Shown one piece after another: positions 24,784 through 32,504 of a DNA stretch of 64,000 nucleotides. The first letter of the stretch is position 1; every line of letters starts with the position of its first letter. Origin of the DNA: an uncultured Flavobacteriaceae bacterium (GTDB taxonomy: Bacteria; Bacteroidota; Bacteroidia; Flavobacteriales; Flavobacteriaceae); assembly GCA_947501845.1 (NCBI GenBank), contig CANMXP010000020.1:1-64000 (forward strand), in the 5' to 3' direction. Both the position numbers and the translations under genes were made by a program. The notes below the pieces were generated by a model. The model did not search any database. It was not told the origin of the DNA and saw nothing but the letters and a program-made list of their open reading frames with translations.

Positions 24784-25497
24784 TTATATATGAATAATTT
24801 CGTCATCAATTAAAAGATCATCACCACGCAGCCTTAAGAATATTTGAGCTACAGCTATGGTATCTTTTTCGCAATAAACAATAATTCTATCAATATTGTT
24901 GCCTTCATAATACACTTGATATACTTCACTACCATCTATATCATCTTTAGGTGAAGGGATCCCCAAAACATTGGTTAACAATTTTAACGATGTATAACTT
25001 TTATAATCTCCAAATTTCCATAATTCTAAAGTATCCAAATGAGGTACTTCCCAAGGTTTCTTTCCAAAAAGGTTTAGTTTATAAGGCAACTCAATATTAT
25101 TAATGATCATACGGCGCGCAATATAGGGGAAATCAAACTCTTTACCATTATGTGCACAAAGCAGGTGTTTTGTTTCACTAAAATGTGATATTAATAAGTT
25201 TTTAAAATCTTTTAAAATTTTAATTTCGTCTCCATAAAAGGAAGTTACTCTAAAGGTACGTACGTCATTTAAAATATTAAAGTATCCAACCGAGATACAG
25301 ACTATTTTTCCAAATTCGGCCCAAATACCTGCACGATCATAAAATTCTTCTGCAGTAAAATCGTCTTTACGTTGGTATTGGGATTTTTTATCCCAAAGTG
25401 CTTGCTTGTCTTCATTTAACTCAGAGAAATACTGTGTTTCTGGAACTGTTTCAATATCTAGAAATAAGATATTTTCTAAATTTAATCTTGAAATCAT
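24784..25497 (-). CDS. PolB-like 3'-5' exonuclease (RNase H fold)
   Basis: This 237-residue protein fits the predicted PolB-like 3'-5' exonuclease family. Motif I is LFLDIETVPE with the metal-binding Asp and Glu, motif II is LCAHNGKEFDFPYIARRM, and motif III is YCEKDTIAVAQIFLRL near the end, giving the DEDD set. It lacks a polymerase domain and acts alone, probably in DNA or RNA trimming or repair. Its start overlaps the upstream serine hydrolase stop by four bases, and it abuts the ABC ATPase, so the three are one unit. The substrate is unknown. Confidence 0.85.
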   Translation of the reverse strand: MISRLNLENILFLDIETVPETQYFSELNEDKQALWDKKSQYQRKDDFTAEEFYDRAGIWAEFGKIVCISVGYFNILNDVRTFRVTSFYGDEIKILKDFKNLLISHFSETKHLLCAHNGKEFDFPYIARRMIINNIELPYKLNLFGKKPWEVPHLDTLELWKFGDYKSYTSLKLLTNVLGIPSPKDDIDGSEVYQVYYEGNNIDRIIVYCEKDTIAVAQIFLRLRGDDLLIDDEIIHI

Positions 25498-26639
25498 TGA
25501 TTTAACATCTTATAAGCTTCTTCAATGTAAATATCGGTGTCCATGGTAAAAGGTTTTTTGCCTTCATCAGCTGAGGTATGGTGCCCTAATCTCACAATAA
25601 TGACATTGTCATTTGGTTCAACAATTACATATTGACTATGATGCCCTCGCATTAAAAAAAAGTTTTTCCCATTCCATTTTTTTATCCACCATCCGTAGCC
25701 GTATTCTGGGCTATTAGTAAAACGAGGCGATACTGATTTTGCTACAAAAGTAGAATCTAAAATTTGTTTCCCGTTCCATTTTCCGTAATCTTTATAGAGC
25801 TTTCCAAAGCGTGCAAAATCTCTGGCATTACTGGAGATACAACAAAACGTTTTTGCTAATCTATTTTCTTCGTCATCTAACTGCCACAGAGCATCTTGCG
25901 ATGCTCCCATCGGTTTCCAAAAACTTTCTGAAAGGTAATTAGCTAAAGTTTTTCCTGTAGCTTTTTGAATTACCATTCCTAACAATTGGGTGTTTCCACT
26001 TAAATACTCAAATTCTTTCCCTGGTGTTTTAACCTGTTTTAAGTTTAAAATGGTTTCGGCTAAATCATCATCATAATTGGCCCTTGCTGTTAGAGAAAAA
26101 GGGCTTGTATAATGCTCTACCCAATTTAAACCAGATGACATGGATGCCAAATCGCCAACAGTTGTTTTTATATCACCATATTCTGGATAAAAATCTGTAA
26201 CGGGTTGATCTAAACCTTTAATATAACCATCCATAATAGCTTTACCAAGCATAGATGTCGTGATACTTTTTGTTACAGAAAAAGAATTTGTCTTAGAATC
26301 TTTACCATAATTAGGCGCATACCATTCGTAATAAATACTATCATTTTTAATAATTAAATAAGCAACGGTTTCCAATTCACGATTAATATTCGTCAATTTT
26401 TCGGTAGGCTCCACGCTATTATATTCTTTATGTAATGACCAAGGTTGAAAATTATTGCCACTTTTAATGGTGTCATTTTCAAAGTAAGGGTGGTCATCTA
26501 TAAAAACGGTTTTGTGGCCAGTTAAGTAAACGATACGGACACCTCTTATAATATAGCTATAGTCAAAAATATAAAGTAATAGGATAATAACTCCGATAAC
26601 TATAGCGGTCCATTTAAGAAGCTTTTTTAAGAATTTCAT
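25494..26639 (-). CDS. Serine hydrolase, beta-lactamase class C family
   Basis: This 381-residue protein has an N-terminal membrane segment (about 8-28) that anchors or exports it to the periplasm. The hydrolase domain (about 85-375) has the SxxK catalytic motif as SVTKS, the Tyr motif as EYLSGNTQLL and a third box HHTSADEG near the end in the position of the KTG/HTG triad. Such proteins include esterases, D-aminopeptidases and penicillin-recognising enzymes. The exact reaction cannot be read, and antibiotic resistance should not be assumed. It begins a three-gene unit with the exonuclease and ABC ATPase. Confidence 0.85.
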   Translation of the reverse strand: MKFLKKLLKWTAIVIGVIILLLYIFDYSYIIRGVRIVYLTGHKTVFIDDHPYFENDTIKSGNNFQPWSLHKEYNSVEPTEKLTNINRELETVAYLIIKNDSIYYEWYAPNYGKDSKTNSFSVTKSITTSMLGKAIMDGYIKGLDQPVTDFYPEYGDIKTTVGDLASMSSGLNWVEHYTSPFSLTARANYDDDLAETILNLKQVKTPGKEFEYLSGNTQLLGMVIQKATGKTLANYLSESFWKPMGASQDALWQLDDEENRLAKTFCCISSNARDFARFGKLYKDYGKWNGKQILDSTFVAKSVSPRFTNSPEYGYGWWIKKWNGKNFFLMRGHHSQYVIVEPNDNVIIVRLGHHTSADEGKKPFTMDTDIYIEEAYKMLNQ

Positions 26640-26695
26640 ATACTATATTTTAGTAGAAATTAAAGATAAGAAATTCTATACGAATAAAAACAAGT

Positions 26696-27217
26696 CTATT
26701 TTTTGCTCGCTCTTAGTTTGCGCTTTTTTTTATAAAATGTTTTATCTGCAACATAAATGGTTTTAATGACCTCTGCGATAACAATATTTTCTTTGTTTAA
26801 TATATTGGTGGTTTTGGTTAAATTCAATTCCCCGTTTTTTGCAACTTGCTTTTTTATATTTTCTATTTCTTCAAATGAAAAGGAGAATTCTATGTAAACA
26901 TTTTCCTTTGCTGGGCGTTTATATTTTATAGTCGCTTCTTTATCCCAGACAACATAATTATCGCCTAAAATATTTAAAAGCTGAATCATGTATATCGGGT
27001 CGGTGGCAGAAAAGAGGCTGCCTCCAAATATAGAGCCCACATAGTTTTTATTTTTTATGCTTATGGGAATTACGACCTTAACAAATAGTAGATCGTTGGA
27101 TACTTTAATTATTTTGCCTGTTGTACGTCTGTACATAGGTGACCAATTAAAACCGTATTTGTAGATTTGGGCATCGGTAAAAAAGTTTTTTAAGATTTTA
27201 GAGAGTGTTTTGTACAT
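26696..27217 (-). CDS. DUF4442 hotdog-fold protein
   Basis: This 173-residue protein matches the DUF4442 group of thioesterase-like hotdog proteins: MYRRTTGKIIKVSNDLLFVKV, then NYVGSIFGGSLFSATDPIYM (the hotdog helix), NYVVWDKEATIKYKRPAKE and the closing strand. The catalytic capacity of this group is not established. The C-terminus is strongly basic (FYKKKRKLRASKK). It follows ogt by two bases on the same strand, forming an operon with ogt and the CNNM gene. Confidence 0.8.
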   Translation of the reverse strand: MYKTLSKILKNFFTDAQIYKYGFNWSPMYRRTTGKIIKVSNDLLFVKVVIPISIKNKNYVGSIFGGSLFSATDPIYMIQLLNILGDNYVVWDKEATIKYKRPAKENVYIEFSFSFEEIENIKKQVAKNGELNLTKTTNILNKENIVIAEVIKTIYVADKTFYKKKRKLRASKK

Positions 27218-27219
27218 TT

Positions 27220-27693
27220 TTAAAAAAGAGATTGTTGCTTATAAGGGCTTTCATGCTCTAATAACCACTTTTTTCGGTGCAGACCACCAGCATAGCCCGT
27301 TAAACTACCATCACTACCAATAACACGATGACAAGGTACAATAATCCAAAGCGGGTTTTTTCCATTGGCGTTTGCTACCGCACGAATAGCCTTAACATCA
27401 CCAAGTTGTTTTGATAATTCTAAATAAGAAAGTGTTTTGCCGTAGGGAATTTGTTCAAGTTGTTTCCAGACTTTTTTTTGAAATTCGGTTCCTTGTGGGT
27501 TTAATTTTAAATTGAATTGTTTGCGTTTACCTTCAAAATATTCTTTAAGTTGATGTACGCAGTCTTCTAATTCTAAGGGAATGATATCGGTTGTTTTTTC
27601 TTCAGAATTTAAAACATTAACGGAAGTTATGCCATCGATATCTCCATTTATTTTGGTATAGCCTAAAGGGGATTGAACGATGCAAGTTTCCAT
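27220..27693 (-). CDS. ogt: Methylated-DNA-protein-cysteine methyltransferase
   Basis: This suicide enzyme removes alkyl groups from O6-methylguanine in DNA onto its own cysteine. The 157-residue protein has an N-terminal ribonuclease-like domain (about 1-70) and a C-terminal domain with the DNA-binding helix (GTEFQKKVWKQLEQIPYGKT), the active site PCHRVIGSDGSLTGYAGG and the closing WLLEHE. There is no AdaA domain, so it is a stand-alone Ogt/MGMT. The start overlaps the CNNM stop by one base. Confidence 0.96.
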   Translation of the reverse strand: METCIVQSPLGYTKINGDIDGITSVNVLNSEEKTTDIIPLELEDCVHQLKEYFEGKRKQFNLKLNPQGTEFQKKVWKQLEQIPYGKTLSYLELSKQLGDVKAIRAVANANGKNPLWIIVPCHRVIGSDGSLTGYAGGLHRKKWLLEHESPYKQQSLF

Positions 27694-28778
27694 TATTCTT
27701 CAGGCTTATAATCCTCTAAAATCCCTAATTTTTTAGCTCTCGTTTCCCAGCTTTTGCGTGCTAGGTGCTGAAGGTCTGAAACGTTATCGCTTTCATCCAT
27801 AATTTCCAGACCTAAAAGTGTTTCAATAACATCTTCCATAGTAACTAATCCGCTTACAGAACCATACTCATCAACCACTAAGGCCATATGGTTTCTGCCT
27901 TCAACCAATTGCTCGAATAGATTTGGGATAGGTAAATTACGGTTTACAATAATAATATGCCGTTTTAAGTTGGATAGCTTTTTATCTCCATGATTTAGTG
28001 CCATTTCTTTAAAAACTTCATCTTTAAGTACCAATCCTTTTATATTATCTGGTTCGTTTGAATATATGGGGATTCTTGAAAAACGAAGATTCATATTTTG
28101 ATTAAAAAAGTCTTCAACAGTTGTATTTTGATCTACTGCCAGCATCACCGTTCTGGGAGTCATAACATCTTTTGCCAAAACCTCTTTGAAGGTCAATAAA
28201 TTTTTAATGATTTTACTTTCGTTTTCTTGAAAGACGCCTTTTTCTTGAGCAATATCTGTCATGGCATGAAAATCTTCACGACTTAATACGCTTCCATGAC
28301 CTTTATCCCCAATAAGTTTAGTGGTGAGTTGCAATAGCCATAAAATACCTGTCCATTTTAAAGGAAATATTAAAATGGTTAACGCTTTCGAGGTGAAATT
28401 TGCCAAACCTTTCCAATAAGTTGCTCCAATGGTTTTTGGGACAATTTCTGAAGCAACTAAAATTAACAAAGTCATAATCGCTGAAATAACTCCAACGGTA
28501 TTGATGCCAGCCAATTCTATTTTATAAGGTAGTTTTTCAGCTTGAATACCAACCATCATGGCTCCCAATGTGTGCGCAATGGTGTTTAAAGTAAGTATAG
28601 CAATAAGCGGCTTGTCTACATCTTTTTTTAAGCGTTCTAAAGTAAATGCATATTCTTTGCCTTCTTGTTTTTTAACATTTATAAATGTTGGCGTAATAGT
28701 TAATAAAACAGCTTCAAGAATAGAGCATAAAAAAGAAAAGAAAATAGAAATTGTGGCCCAAAAAATTAATGCACTCAT
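27693..28778 (-). CDS. CNNM/CBS-pair transporter-like protein
   Basis: This 361-residue membrane protein has a DUF21/CNNM transmembrane domain (about 1-180, about four spans, starting FWATISIFFSFLCSILEAVL) and then two CBS domains (about 200-330: LAKDVMTPRTVMLAVDQN and MALVVDEYGSVSGLVTMED). The family exports or senses magnesium and sodium or is labelled hemolysin-like. The usual C-terminal CorC/HlyC domain is absent and the tail is short. It leads the run with ogt and the DUF4442 gene. The ion is not known. Confidence 0.9.
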   Translation of the reverse strand: MSALIFWATISIFFSFLCSILEAVLLTITPTFINVKKQEGKEYAFTLERLKKDVDKPLIAILTLNTIAHTLGAMMVGIQAEKLPYKIELAGINTVGVISAIMTLLILVASEIVPKTIGATYWKGLANFTSKALTILIFPLKWTGILWLLQLTTKLIGDKGHGSVLSREDFHAMTDIAQEKGVFQENESKIIKNLLTFKEVLAKDVMTPRTVMLAVDQNTTVEDFFNQNMNLRFSRIPIYSNEPDNIKGLVLKDEVFKEMALNHGDKKLSNLKRHIIIVNRNLPIPNLFEQLVEGRNHMALVVDEYGSVSGLVTMEDVIETLLGLEIMDESDNVSDLQHLARKSWETRAKKLGILEDYKPEE

Positions 28779-28876
28779 TAAAAATTGATTTTATCGCTAA
28801 AATAGTTAAAATTTATTTTGTATATTATGTAGGTAAATACTGAATATTTATTTTTTACTAATCTAACTAACAAATT

Positions 28877-29152
28877 ATGATAACCAATAACCTATCCTAT
28901 GAGCTAGCAGAAGTTTCCTGTGAAAAAACACACTGTAATGAAACATTTAGTATTCTAATTTTTTCAAAGCATACTGTTATTAGCAACCCCTTTGGAGACT
29001 CTTTTAGTGAAAAAGAAATCTCAAAAACAGATAAAATTGACGACTCGTTAGATTTTAAATGTGGCTGTGGCCATAGCCAAAGGGTGTATTTAAAAGAAAA
29101 ACAACATATGTCACATAACAATTTTGATAGTTTTCAGCCTGTTAAGAGCTAG
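28877..29152 (+). CDS. Unknown 91-residue Cys-containing protein
   Basis: I do not recognise this protein. It starts at an ATG and has no signal or membrane span. Four Cys occur in two groups: SCEKTHC near residues 14-20 and KCGCGH near 62-67, compatible with a small zinc site. Acidic and Ser/Thr-rich segments lie between. It stands alone between the divergent CNNM gene and the convergent cytochrome relic. Confidence 0.5.
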   Translation: MITNNLSYELAEVSCEKTHCNETFSILIFSKHTVISNPFGDSFSEKEISKTDKIDDSLDFKCGCGHSQRVYLKEKQHMSHNNFDSFQPVKS

Positions 29153-29176
29153 AAAACAGCATTTGCTTTAAAATTG

Positions 29177-29560
29177 CTAAAGCTTATATTGAAGATACAA
29201 ATAAATCATTTCTGCTTTTTTATGCTCCATTTCAGAAAATGGCATACAAACGGTTTCAAAATCATTTATACGATCTCGCTTTTCATTTCGAATAAATTGT
29301 TGAAAATCTTTTAAATTATAGTTAGTAAACTTATTTTGTAAAAGAGGAGGGTCTAAAATGCCGCTCAATTTGTGACAACCAGCACAATTGATATAAAATT
29401 GATGTTTGCCTTTCAGCCGATCTTCGGTTATTTCGGTTTCAATGTAATCAATAATTGAGGTTGGTGAGATTGTGGTTTTGTTTCAAGGTTTTTATAACAA
29501 AATAAGTTAAAAACTTCCTGCGATTACTATAACTATAGGTATATAAATAATATGTTTCAA
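29177..29560 (-). pseudogene. Broken c-type cytochrome gene
   Basis: Downstream of hemB the minus strand encodes a monoheme cytochrome domain: INCAGCHKLSGILDPP with the CxxCH heme site, then a C-terminal CMPFSEMEHKKAEMIYLYLQ where Met could be the axial ligand. The frame is closed upstream by a stop with no start codon before the heme motif. In other frames a TTG-led signal segment appears (LKHIIYIPIVIVIAGSF and LTYFVIKTLKQ), so at least two frame changes separate the export signal from the domain. It starts two bases after hemB stops. It is either a pseudogene or affected by sequencing errors in homopolymers. Confidence 0.75.
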
Positions 29561-29562
29561 TA

Positions 29563-30552
29563 TTATGACAATAATTTCACAACATCCTTAGCAAAATAAG
29601 AAGCTATAATGTCTGCACCAGCACGTTTAATCGCAGTAATTTGCTCCATCATTACTGCATCATGTTCTAGCCAGCCTTTTTCAGCAGCAGCTTTTAACAT
29701 AGCATATTCGCCAGAAACTTGATATACAGCAATAGGAACATCAACTTCATTTTTAATTTCTCTTACGATGTCTAAATAGCATAGTCCGGGTTTTACCATA
29801 ACAATATCTGCACCTTCATCAATATCCATTTCAGTTTCTCTAATAGCTTCAAAGCGATTGGCATAATCCATTTGATAGGTTTTTTTGTCTTTTGGAATAT
29901 CAATTAGATCTACAGGAGCAGAATCTAATGCATCACGAAAGGGGCCGTAAAACGCCGAGGCATATTTTGCCGAATAACTCATAATGCCAGTGTCGATAAA
30001 ACCTGCATCCTCTAAAGCTTCTCGAATTGATAGAATGCGACCATCCATCATATCACTAGGAGCAACAAAATTAGCACCTGCTTCAGCATGAGATACACTC
30101 ATTTCACTTAAAACATCTACGGTTTCATCATTTAAAACGTGTCCGTTTTCAATAATACCGTCATGTCCGTAAGCCGAATATGGATCTAAAGCCACATCTG
30201 TCATAACCAGCATATCAGGACATGCGTTTTTTACAGTTTTTATAGCCCGTTGCATAAGTCCATTAGGGTTTAAAGCTTCAGTCCCTTTATTATCTTTTAA
30301 ATTATCTGGAACTTTTACAAAAAGTAGTACCGATTTTAAGCCCAATTTCCATAATTCTTTTACTTCGCCTTCAAGTAAATCTAAACTATAGCGAAAATAG
30401 TTTGGCATGGACGGTATTTCATCTTTAACACCTTTGCCTTCAACAACAAATAGGGGTACTAAAAAATCATTTGGAGTGATAATAGTTTCACGAACTAGAG
30501 AGCGAATGGCTTCGTTAGTTCTTAGTCTTCTATTTCTTTTTAATGGGTACAT
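29563..30552 (-). CDS. hemB: Porphobilinogen synthase
   Basis: HemB condenses two 5-aminolevulinate molecules to porphobilinogen. The 329-residue protein starts MYPLKRNRRLRTNEAIRSL and has MTDVALDPYSAYGHDGI in the metal-site region, the Schiff-base lysines in SYSAKYASAFYGPFRD and MVKPGLCYLDIVREIK, and RRAGAD-type residues at the end (IKRAGADIIASYFAKD). The DPYSAYGHDG version lacks the three-Cys zinc site and suggests a magnesium-type enzyme. It follows hemF by about 10 bases and is part of the minus-strand heme run. Confidence 0.96.
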   Translation of the reverse strand: MYPLKRNRRLRTNEAIRSLVRETIITPNDFLVPLFVVEGKGVKDEIPSMPNYFRYSLDLLEGEVKELWKLGLKSVLLFVKVPDNLKDNKGTEALNPNGLMQRAIKTVKNACPDMLVMTDVALDPYSAYGHDGIIENGHVLNDETVDVLSEMSVSHAEAGANFVAPSDMMDGRILSIREALEDAGFIDTGIMSYSAKYASAFYGPFRDALDSAPVDLIDIPKDKKTYQMDYANRFEAIRETEMDIDEGADIVMVKPGLCYLDIVREIKNEVDVPIAVYQVSGEYAMLKAAAEKGWLEHDAVMMEQITAIKRAGADIIASYFAKDVVKLLS

Positions 30553-30562
30553 ATAATAATGT

Positions 30563-32050
30563 TTATTTATTTGTCCAATCGACAGGGTTTTTTAAAACGT
30601 CTATTAATTTTTCTTCTTCACTCCCAGCTTCAGGTTGATGATCGTAAACCCATTGTACATGAGGCGGCAAGCTCATTAAAATACTTTCTATACGGCCATT
30701 GGTTTTTAATCCGAAAAGTGTGCCTTTGTCATGTACTAAATTGAATTCTACATAGCGTCCCCGACGAATTTCCTGCCAATTTCGTTGAGCTTCTGTATAT
30801 TTTAATGTTTTTCGTTTTTCAGCAATAGGTACATAAGCTTCTAAGAAACTATCACCAACTTCGGTTACAAAGTCATACCAGTTTTTCATGGTCATGGTTT
30901 CTGAGGCTTTACAATAATCGAAAAATAAGCCACCTATTCCTCTGCCTTCATTGCGGTGTGTATTATAAAAATACTCATCGCAGCGTGCTTTATATTTTGG
31001 GTAAAATTCTGGGTTGTGATTGTCGCAAGCTGTTTTACAGGTTTGATGAAAATGTTTTGCATCTTCTTCAAACAAATAATAAGGTGTTAAATCCTGTCCG
31101 CCACCAAACCAGCTATCAATAATTTCACCTTGTTTGTCATACATTTCGAAATAGCGCCAGTTAGCATGTACTGTTGGAACCATAGGGTTTTTAGGGTGTA
31201 AAACCAAGCTTAATCCACAGGCAAAAAAATCGACATCACCTACTTTAAAGTAGGTTTGCATTGATTCTGGAAGTTTACCATGAACACCAGAAATATTGAC
31301 ACCTCCTTTTTCGAAAACATGTCCGTTTTCAATAACACGAGTACGTCCGCCGCCACCTTCTGGTCGTTTCCAGATATCTTGTTGAAATTTAGCTTTTCCG
31401 TCAACAACTTCAAGTTTTGAAGTAATACGATCTTGTAAGTCTTGTATGTATTGGTAGAATTTAGGCTTGATAGTTTTTGGTTTGATTGTGTCGTTAAGAC
31501 CTGTCAGGTTTTGAAAACCTGACAGGTCTGAGTTATGAGCATATTTAAAATTTTCCAAATCATTAAAAAGATTTAATATATATAATTTATTTGTAGCAAT
31601 AATATTATTACTATCATTAAGGTAGTTTTTATATGATGAGAATTCATAGTTTTCAAAACTTTTAACCACATTATGATTCTCTGGATTTTTATGAATATAA
31701 AGAATAAGTTTTTTTAAATAGTCTTCATTTTGAATCCGAATTCTTTTATATGGTCTTTCAAAAAGAGTTTCTGTTCTTTTTTGTTGTTTATTATATGCTT
31801 TAGCATAAGCATTAAAGAGGTTAGAAAAAGCCTGAGTGACAGTAGATTCTTCTTCAATAATTTTAACAGCCAAATGAAAATGATTATCCATTAAGCAATA
31901 AGCGAGAATATCTACTTTACCTGTTAAGTGTTTATCAATTAATTTTAGAAAATAAGACTTATTGTTTTCGGTTTGAAAAATAATAGCACTATTAATTCCT
32001 CTATTAAAAATATGGTAATAATGATCTTTTTCTATTTTTTCTTGTTTCAT
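30563..32050 (-). CDS. hemF: In-frame fusion: RAYT transposase with coproporphyrinogen oxidase HemF
   Basis: One open frame of 495 codons holds two unrelated proteins. Residues 1 to about 172 are a REP-associated tyrosine transposase: HYYHIFNRG at the start, the metal-binding H57FH59 in CLMDNHFHLAVK and the likely catalytic Tyr118 in LILYIHKNP. Residues 175-185 are translated from a 33-bp palindrome. From about 196 to 495 is a complete oxygen-dependent coproporphyrinogen III oxidase (KFYQYIQDLQDRITSKLEVV, RPEGGGGRTRVIENG, FGGGQDLTPYY, GIGGLFFDYCK, FGLKTNGRIESILMSLPP). I find no ATG, GTG or TTG in frame near the HemF part that could replace its own start; the first Met is at residue 264, inside the enzyme. 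HemF would therefore depend on transposase translation. Confidence 0.85.
   Translation of the reverse strand: MKQEKIEKDHYYHIFNRGINSAIIFQTENNKSYFLKLIDKHLTGKVDILAYCLMDNHFHLAVKIIEEESTVTQAFSNLFNAYAKAYNKQQKRTETLFERPYKRIRIQNEDYLKKLILYIHKNPENHNVVKSFENYEFSSYKNYLNDSNNIIATNKLYILNLFNDLENFKYAHNSDLSGFQNLTGLNDTIKPKTIKPKFYQYIQDLQDRITSKLEVVDGKAKFQQDIWKRPEGGGGRTRVIENGHVFEKGGVNISGVHGKLPESMQTYFKVGDVDFFACGLSLVLHPKNPMVPTVHANWRYFEMYDKQGEIIDSWFGGGQDLTPYYLFEEDAKHFHQTCKTACDNHNPEFYPKYKARCDEYFYNTHRNEGRGIGGLFFDYCKASETMTMKNWYDFVTEVGDSFLEAYVPIAEKRKTLKYTEAQRNWQEIRRGRYVEFNLVHDKGTLFGLKTNGRIESILMSLPPHVQWVYDHQPEAGSEEEKLIDVLKNPVDWTNK
31497..31529. repeat. 33-bp perfect palindrome, copy A
   Basis: AGACCTGTCAGGTTTT, one G, then the exact reverse complement. 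It is read through in frame as DLSGFQNLTGL inside the fusion protein, so a very stable stem lies in the middle of the mRNA coding region. Confidence 0.95.
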
Positions 32051-32064
32051 TTGTTGTCTTTGAG

Positions 32065-32097
32065 AGACCTGTCAGGTTTTTAAAACCTGACAGGTCT
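32065..32097. repeat. 33-bp perfect palindrome, copy B
   Basis: Same arms as copy A with T at the centre. It sits between the isomerase gene and the transposase start. In RNA it would be a strong hairpin 14 bases before the start codon and, with few T after it, a poor terminator. Confidence 0.95.
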
Positions 32098-32106
32098 AGA
32101 TTTGAT

Positions 32107-32454
32107 CTAAAGCATATCTTTGTTGCAGTAAGTCGCTTTTTCAAAGTCCCTAATGTTAATGGCAATAAACGGAACTTTAGGAAACAAAAGCTTCAATTGT
32201 GTTATAATCTGTTTTGAAAGGTTTGCCTTCTGTTCGGTGGTTCTACCTTCCATAACATTTGCGAATACGTGGATAAAATCATGCTCTTTTCCACCTACTA
32301 GATAGTCTTTTTCAAATGTATTTAATCGTACTTTAATGTCTGGTTCGTCAAATAGTCTTGTTTTTGCAGCAGATGAATGAACAGCTTGCAAGATAGTTTT
32401 TGAATCTTGAATGCTTAAAATGGTTTTACTACAATCGATTACAAAGTGTGGCAT
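32107..32454 (-). CDS. 5-carboxymethyl-2-hydroxymuconate isomerase family protein
   Basis: This 115-residue protein belongs to the tautomerase-like CHMI family: it begins MPHFVIDCS, so Pro2 becomes the N-terminal catalytic proline after Met removal, and has KVRLNTFEKDYLVGGKEHDF, HVFANVMEGRTTEQKANLS and FIAINIRDFEKATY. CHMI isomerises an intermediate of homoprotocatechuate breakdown. No other gene of that pathway is nearby, so the real substrate is uncertain. It lies between palindromes B and C within the heme run. Confidence 0.85.
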   Translation of the reverse strand: MPHFVIDCSKTILSIQDSKTILQAVHSSAAKTRLFDEPDIKVRLNTFEKDYLVGGKEHDFIHVFANVMEGRTTEQKANLSKQIITQLKLLFPKVPFIAINIRDFEKATYCNKDML

Positions 32455-32476
32455 GATTAGTTTTCTATTTCGTTAG

Positions 32477-32491
32477 AGACCTGTCAGGTCT
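32477..32491. repeat. 15-bp palindrome, copy C (short form)
   Basis: AGACCTGTCAGGTCT equals copies A and B with the central 18 bases removed. It fits a deletion between the two ACCTGnCAGGT halves of the 33-mer. It lies 22 bases upstream of the isomerase gene start. Confidence 0.85.
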
Positions 32492-32504
32492 ACGTTCTTG
32501 TTTT

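Larger units (their letters stand above)
31497..32097 (-). mobile_element. REP-RAYT element bounded by 33-bp palindromes
   Basis: A single-stranded-DNA transposase gene of the Y1 (HUH) type is bracketed by perfect 16+1+16 palindromes at 31497-31529 and 32065-32097. The second lies 14 bases upstream of the transposase start codon, the first overlaps its 3' end. The layout matches REP-associated tyrosine transposases, which act on palindromic repeats. The right palindrome of the gene now forms the junction with hemF. The original stop of the transposase is missing. Confidence 0.75.

Noticed and set aside
29177-29368. A 63-codon complete gene after hemB starting at TTG
   Set aside because: The frame continues upstream into a CAGCH heme motif, so this is only the 3' part of a broken cytochrome gene.
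31497-32050. RAYT and HemF as two separate genes
   Set aside because: No stop codon separates them and no usable start for HemF is present in the junction. I annotate one fused frame, noting that a sequencing error could change this.
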